From Spirochaetia bacterium (lineage in GTDB: Bacteria > Spirochaetota > Spirochaetia > Treponematales > Rectinemataceae), in contig JAJTBL010000151.1 of the NCBI GenBank assembly GCA_021286925.1, positions 1-5,070 of the forward strand: DNA of 5,070 nucleotides. The letters are read 5' to 3'. Made by a program: the position numbers and the translations under genes. Below, piece by piece: positions 4,499 to 5,070 of the stretch. The notes under the pieces are model-generated. The model had not been told where the DNA came from, made no database searches, and saw only the letters and a list, made by a program, of their open reading frames with translations. Numbering within the stretch: the first letter of the stretch is position 1; every line of letters starts with the position of its first letter.

Positions 4499-5070
4499 AT
4501 GATCCAATCCATCTGTGTCTTCTGCGGCTCGTCTTTTGGCCGGAATCCGCGCTTCAGTGATGAAGCGCGGGCTCTTGGCACACTCATCGGACAACAAGGC
4601 TTGACGCTGGTCTATGGCGGCGGGAATGTCGGCCTCATGGGTCTGCTGGCAGAAGCAGCCATGAAGGAAGGCGGCAAGGTTATCGGTATAATTCCGGTAA
4701 AGCTTTTTGAAATGGTTGAGCAGATGGAACTTTCCGAACTTCTGGTGGTCAAGGACATGCATGAGCGCAAGGCGATGATGCAGGATAAAGCGGACGCGTT
4801 TATCGCCTTGCCCGGCGGGATCGGCACCATGGAAGAGCTTTTTGAAGTGTGGGCATGGCGCTACATCGGATACCATACCAAACCGGTGGGACTGCTCAAT
4901 ACCGATGGCTATTATGATACACTTCTTGAATTTCTGCGCACTATGACTCATGAAGGCTTCATGAAAAAGGAAATCCTCGATGACCTCGCGGTAGCTGATA
5001 AAGCATCTGGGATCCTCAAGCTGATACTTCAAAAATCGGCAGAAGAACCTGATAAAAATTTGCTGAAACT
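4499..5070 (+). CDS. LOG-family (TIGR00730) nucleoside 5'-monophosphate phosphoribohydrolase (partial at 3' end)
   Basis: The frame is open from ATG 4499 to the window end, giving 190 residues without a stop. Typical LOG proteins are about 180-200 residues, so it is nearly complete. The fold is Rossmann-like: an opening beta strand SICVFCGSS (4-12), VYGGGNVGLMG (38-48), HERKAMM (88-94) with Arg90 and Lys91, and PGGIGTMEELFEVWAW (105-120). The PGGxGTxxE signature with the preceding Arg is the catalytic and phosphate-binding set of plant LOG and bacterial homologues. These hydrolyse the N-glycosidic bond of AMP or N6-modified AMP, releasing the base and ribose 5-phosphate. Bacterial members are cytosolic dimers often labelled lysine decarboxylase in error. 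The cellular substrate here is unknown; nucleotide salvage is the simplest guess. It is probably co-transcribed with the upstream transporter. Confidence 0.93.
   Translation, partial: MIQSICVFCGSSFGRNPRFSDEARALGTLIGQQGLTLVYGGGNVGLMGLLAEAAMKEGGKVIGIIPVKLFEMVEQMELSELLVVKDMHERKAMMQDKADAFIALPGGIGTMEELFEVWAWRYIGYHTKPVGLLNTDGYYDTLLEFLRTMTHEGFMKKEILDDLAVADKASGILKLILQKSAEEPDKNLLK
4547..4570 (+). repeat. Perfect 9-bp inverted repeat inside the LOG-family coding region
   Basis: CCGCGCTTC (4547-4555) and GAAGCGCGG (4562-4570) flank a 6-base loop, AGTGAT. In mRNA this would be a GC-rich hairpin about 50 nt after the start codon. No U-run follows, so it is not a terminator. It may be chance codon composition or may affect translation. 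Confidence 0.5.

Noticed and set aside
4331..5032. Minus-strand open frame of 233 codons opposite the transporter end and the LOG gene
   Set aside because: It spans two plus-strand genes and their spacer, and the opposite strand carries the full PGGxGT signature and a ribosome binding site.

Overview
The window carries five protein genes and one tmRNA gene, apparently from a free-living bacterium with moderate GC content (estimated by eye at just over 50%). A sodium-pumping decarboxylase subunit and a cation-coupled (GPH-type) sugar symporter suggest an anaerobic or fermentative organism that uses Na+ or H+ gradients. Nothing here fixes the phylum. The tmRNA gene does not encode its CCA tail, and the tag peptide (A-NNEGTLALAA) and the MnmA cysteine pattern are both unlike Escherichia coli. 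No mobile element, CRISPR array or phage gene was seen.

Left arm (1-1269, minus strand): a membrane operon reading leftwards. It holds the beta subunit of a sodium ion-translocating biotin-dependent decarboxylase (OadB/MmdB/GcdB family), then a small one-helix membrane protein whose ribosome binding site overlaps the beta-subunit stop codon. That protein looks like a gamma-type (OadG-like) subunit and is cut by the window edge. A roughly 140-bp divergent spacer follows (1270-1409).

Centre (1410-2932, plus strand): a tRNA 2-thiouridylase gene (mnmA), followed at once by ssrA, the tmRNA gene. The ssrA promoter -35 box overlaps the mnmA stop codon and lies in the loop of a 9-bp inverted repeat. 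The tmRNA shows a complete tRNA-like domain, at least one clear H-type pseudoknot before the tag frame and more behind it, and a strong intrinsic terminator directly at its 3' end. Both genes serve translation: MnmA thiolates the wobble base of some tRNAs, and tmRNA rescues stalled ribosomes.

Right arm (2933-5070, plus strand): a promoter-like region, a 480-residue MFS transporter of the GPH/MelB type and, 23 bp on, a LOG-type Rossmann-fold nucleotide phosphoribohydrolase that runs off the window almost complete. These two probably form one transcript.

The most notable point is the MnmA. It lacks the second catalytic cysteine of the E. coli enzyme and instead has a CxxC motif plus additional N-terminal cysteines. 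That resembles the three-cysteine [4Fe-4S] arrangement of TtuA/NcsA-type thiolases. No wholly new multi-gene system was recognised.
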